Assembly: GCA_946480715.1 (NCBI GenBank)
Contig: CAMLKK010000001.1
Coordinates: 62,001-126,000 of the forward strand
Source: an uncultured Bacteriovorax sp.
Lineage (GTDB): Bacteria; Bdellovibrionota; Bacteriovoracia; Bacteriovoracales; Bacteriovoracaceae
Direction: 5' to 3'
Length of the DNA stretch: 64,000 nucleotides
The notes below the pieces were generated by a model. It worked only from the letters and a program-made list of their open reading frames with translations, was not told where the DNA came from and ran no database searches. This document shows positions 62,100-64,000 of the stretch, in pieces. Every line of letters starts with the position of its first letter. The stretch's first letter is position 1. The translations under genes were made by a program, and so were the position numbers.

Positions 62100-62558
62100 T
62101 TATTGTTTGGCGATTGAAGTGAAGATAACACTCAAAATCGCAAACGTAATTCCTACTAACTTAAAAGAGTTTAAACCAATTCCTTCAACAAACAAATCCC
62201 AAAGTACACTGACGATCATTTGAGCAGCAATGAGTCCAACAGTAACTTTTACTGCGCCAAAATTAGCGATGGCGTAGGGAATAGTTGAGATGACAAAAAA
62301 TCCAAAAAGTGGAGGGAAGACATACCACCATTTATAAGCCGTGAGTGGAGCTCGCAATTGAAACATTGGAGGAAGCAACATCGGAAACGCTTTCACCGTA
62401 AAATAGAAAGCGATACACAGTAAAACTGTTCCTAAGTTTGTGATGAGTGTAGCGTGAGTAACACCTACATAAGTCGCGACCTGGCGATTAAGTGCCCCTT
62501 GAAGAAGACCAAAGGCCCCAATAGAAAAAGGGATGAGCATACTGAGCAAGCTCTTCAT
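62100..62558 (-). CDS. DMT-type transporter of the YdcZ/DUF606 family
   Basis: A 152-aa membrane protein with about five hydrophobic segments; starting MKSLLSMLIPFSIGAFGLLQGALNRQV and containing the GxxxxxQxxxNxxL-like motif of the family, then YKWWYVFPPLFGFFV and QMIVSVLWDLFVEG. Half-size drug/metabolite transporter; usually works as a dimer. Start touches the methyltransferase stop (TAATG). Confidence 0.88.
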   Translation of the reverse strand: MKSLLSMLIPFSIGAFGLLQGALNRQVATYVGVTHATLITNLGTVLLCIAFYFTVKAFPMLLPPMFQLRAPLTAYKWWYVFPPLFGFFVISTIPYAIANFGAVKVTVGLIAAQMIVSVLWDLFVEGIGLNSFKLVGITFAILSVIFTSIAKQ

Positions 62559-63784
62559 TATTTATTTCCTTTATTTTTATATTCGATCAAAAAGCCTTTG
62601 AGATAATCACCTTCGTGAAAACCTTTCAAAGGAAGACAATCTTCGGCGAGTTTAAAACGTTTGCCGATAATGAGTTTGTGACCTTCCGGAGTTGTCTCCA
62701 GAATTTGTTTTAATTTCTCTTCAAATTTATTCCAGCTCACCGTATGCGTATTTAAAAATACAAACAATGATCCGTCTTGGTTGAGAAGTTTGAGCATTTG
62801 CGGAAGATATGTTTCATATGACTTAAGCGCCGATGAAATTTTTTGTCCGTCGCTGGAAGCACTAGGTGGATCACACACAATAACATCGAATGTTTTTTTA
62901 TCTGCAATTAATTTATCTAATGCTTTTTCACACGGCATGCAAAGATTTGTATTTTTTTCAGCACGCAATTGCGGGTTAAGTGAAATATTTTCTTCGAGCC
63001 ATGCTAAATATTTCGGAGAGAGATCAACTGAAGTTACATGATCAAATCCAAGTCCAAGAGCATAAACCGAGAAAGCTCCTGTGTAACTGAAAAGATTGAG
63101 AAGTGATTTTTTCTCTTTCAAGTAGGGAGTCATCGTTTTACGAATAGCACTCATGTCGGAGTAAATGCCGAAGTCATAATTTTGATTCAATCGAATTTTA
63201 TAGTTAAGACCAAATTCCTGCAGGGTGAATTCACTTGATTCACTTCCACTCAAAGAACGCACATCTTTTTTCTGATCAAACGTTCTTTCCTGAAACCAGA
63301 CATTTTGAAGTTCAACATTACCCAAAAGCGCAGCTTTTAATGAGTTCACGACTTGAGCTTCTAATGGCTTCCAGAAAAAAGCATAGTACTGAATAATGAT
63401 TTCATTTTTCAAAAGCTGAACGAGTAATCCAGGTAACTGATCACTTTCTGCATTGATGAGAAAAAGATTTTCTCGTTCCTTAAGGAGCGGAAGACGTTTT
63501 TTTACAGCATCGTGAATGCGTTTATCTAACGAACCAGCGAAATCAAAATCGGGCGTGAAATCAGCTGGATTTAAACTCCATAAGCGTGCCTTCACCGTTT
63601 TGTGAGTAGGATCGTTGACGAGAAGGGCGATTTCTTTTTTTGATTTTTCATCAACTCCGACTAAGAGCTGAGCATCTTTAGGAAATTTTTTGGTGAAGCT
63701 GTCATCGGTAATCCACGGATGGCCAAGCTTTAAATACTTGCACGAAGCAGGATGCAAATTTACTCGAGGATGATTTTTGTTCAT
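62558..63784 (-). CDS. Class I SAM-dependent rRNA methyltransferase (RlmI-like)
   Basis: N-terminal PUA-like domain (about 1-75), a middle EEHEE-like domain, and a Rossmann methyltransferase domain with SLLNLFSYTGAFSVYALGLG (SAM loop), VDLSPKYLAWLEEN and DVIVCDPPSAS (target-base motif). This is the layout of RlmI/RlmK-type 23S rRNA m5C or m7G enzymes. Length (408 aa) normal. It overlaps both neighbours by TAATG. Confidence 0.92.
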   Translation of the reverse strand: MNKNHPRVNLHPASCKYLKLGHPWITDDSFTKKFPKDAQLLVGVDEKSKKEIALLVNDPTHKTVKARLWSLNPADFTPDFDFAGSLDKRIHDAVKKRLPLLKERENLFLINAESDQLPGLLVQLLKNEIIIQYYAFFWKPLEAQVVNSLKAALLGNVELQNVWFQERTFDQKKDVRSLSGSESSEFTLQEFGLNYKIRLNQNYDFGIYSDMSAIRKTMTPYLKEKKSLLNLFSYTGAFSVYALGLGFDHVTSVDLSPKYLAWLEENISLNPQLRAEKNTNLCMPCEKALDKLIADKKTFDVIVCDPPSASSDGQKISSALKSYETYLPQMLKLLNQDGSLFVFLNTHTVSWNKFEEKLKQILETTPEGHKLIIGKRFKLAEDCLPLKGFHEGDYLKGFLIEYKNKGNK

Positions 63785-64000
63785 TAGAGAATTTCTTTCA
63801 GCAAACTTTCTTGTTCGTTGAAAGGCTTGATGACATGAAGTTCATCAATCGTATCTTCCAAGAGCATGAGGAGAGTATTCGTGACTTTAAAGGGATCAGA
63901 CAAATCGAGAATATGAAAATCCATCAATCGCATTTTTAAATCATCGGTAATCGGTGCGTACGGATTCAGTTCCGTGCAAATGTCGCTCAGTTTTTTAATG
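63784..64000 (-). CDS. 3' end of an unidentified gene (5' end outside window)
   Basis: The last 71 codons of a minus-strand gene, without a start in the window. It ends with TAA overlapping the methyltransferase ATG (TAATG). The visible part is helical with leucine-rich stretches (LKMRLMDFHILDL, LLMLLEDTIDEL). Too short to name. Confidence 0.8.
   Translation of the reverse strand, partial: IKKLSDICTELNPYAPITDDLKMRLMDFHILDLSDPFKVTNTLLMLLEDTIDELHVIKPFNEQESLLKEIL

Overview
The window is AT-rich, densely coded bacterial DNA. It has many exported proteins, lipoproteins, secreted peptidases of several classes, peptidoglycan enzymes and sensor kinases, and no phage, IS or CRISPR structure. The style (Gram-negative envelope proteins, a large secreted hydrolase set, FliA-like promoters, a Ku/LigD pair, small membrane lipoproteins) suggests a motile predatory or environmental bacterium of the Bdellovibrionota type (Bacteriovorax/Peredibacter-like). 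That placement is inference from gene content, because no marker gene such as 16S rRNA is present. No gap between genes exceeds about 260 bases, and I saw no tRNA or rRNA.

Layout. 1-5.9 kb: a sensor kinase cut by the window edge, its OmpR-type regulator, four 11-bp direct repeats just behind the regulator gene, a DsbA-like lipoprotein, a glutathione peroxidase, a dioxygenase-fold protein and a BON protein. 5.9-16.5 kb: a short UvrA2-like ABC ATPase, a PAS kinase, and exported proteins including an L,D-transpeptidase, a lysozyme-fold protein and a 3D-domain lipoprotein. A 34-codon basic gene also lies here. 16.7-21.6 kb: a stress-like block made of a GlsB-type protein, a zinc alcohol dehydrogenase, two ferritin-like proteins and a metallo-beta-lactamase-fold hydrolase. 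21.6-29.1 kb: an M28 peptidase, a Nei/Fpg-like glycosylase, AhpC and AhpF, then a membrane kinase coupled to a Kef-type antiporter.

29.1-35.4 kb is the most unusual locus. It holds an SGNH hydrolase, a NodU/SxtI-type carbamoyltransferase, a 54-aa DUF5989 protein, an SxtJ-like fragment, a TusA-like sulfur carrier, a PP-loop ATPase with Cys pairs, and a cysteine desulfurase. Many of these genes overlap or abut. Together they look like one O-carbamoylation module and one sulfur-transfer module sharing a divergent promoter region.

35.4-48 kb: a TonB-like protein, a lone receiver, a papain-like protease unit preceded by a FliA-like promoter, a BenE-type transporter, a chemoreceptor (also with a FliA-like promoter), a divergent lipoxygenase-like protein with an altered metal site, a kinase that probably starts at CTG, and a Gfo/Idh/MocA oxidoreductase. 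48-57.5 kb: Ku and LigD (NHEJ), DUF1415, a NADAR protein with a signal peptide overlapping mtgA, a subtilisin-like protease and a HELTH metalloprotease. 57.5-64 kb: nuoB-C-D-I alone, a chromate transporter, RDD/SHOCT and YdcZ membrane proteins, an rRNA methyltransferase and the 3' end of one more gene.

Several threads recur: thiol/peroxide defence (GPx, AhpCF, DsbA-like, ferritins), envelope remodelling, secreted proteolysis, and coupled overlapping start/stop codons (ATGA, TAATG, TTGA).
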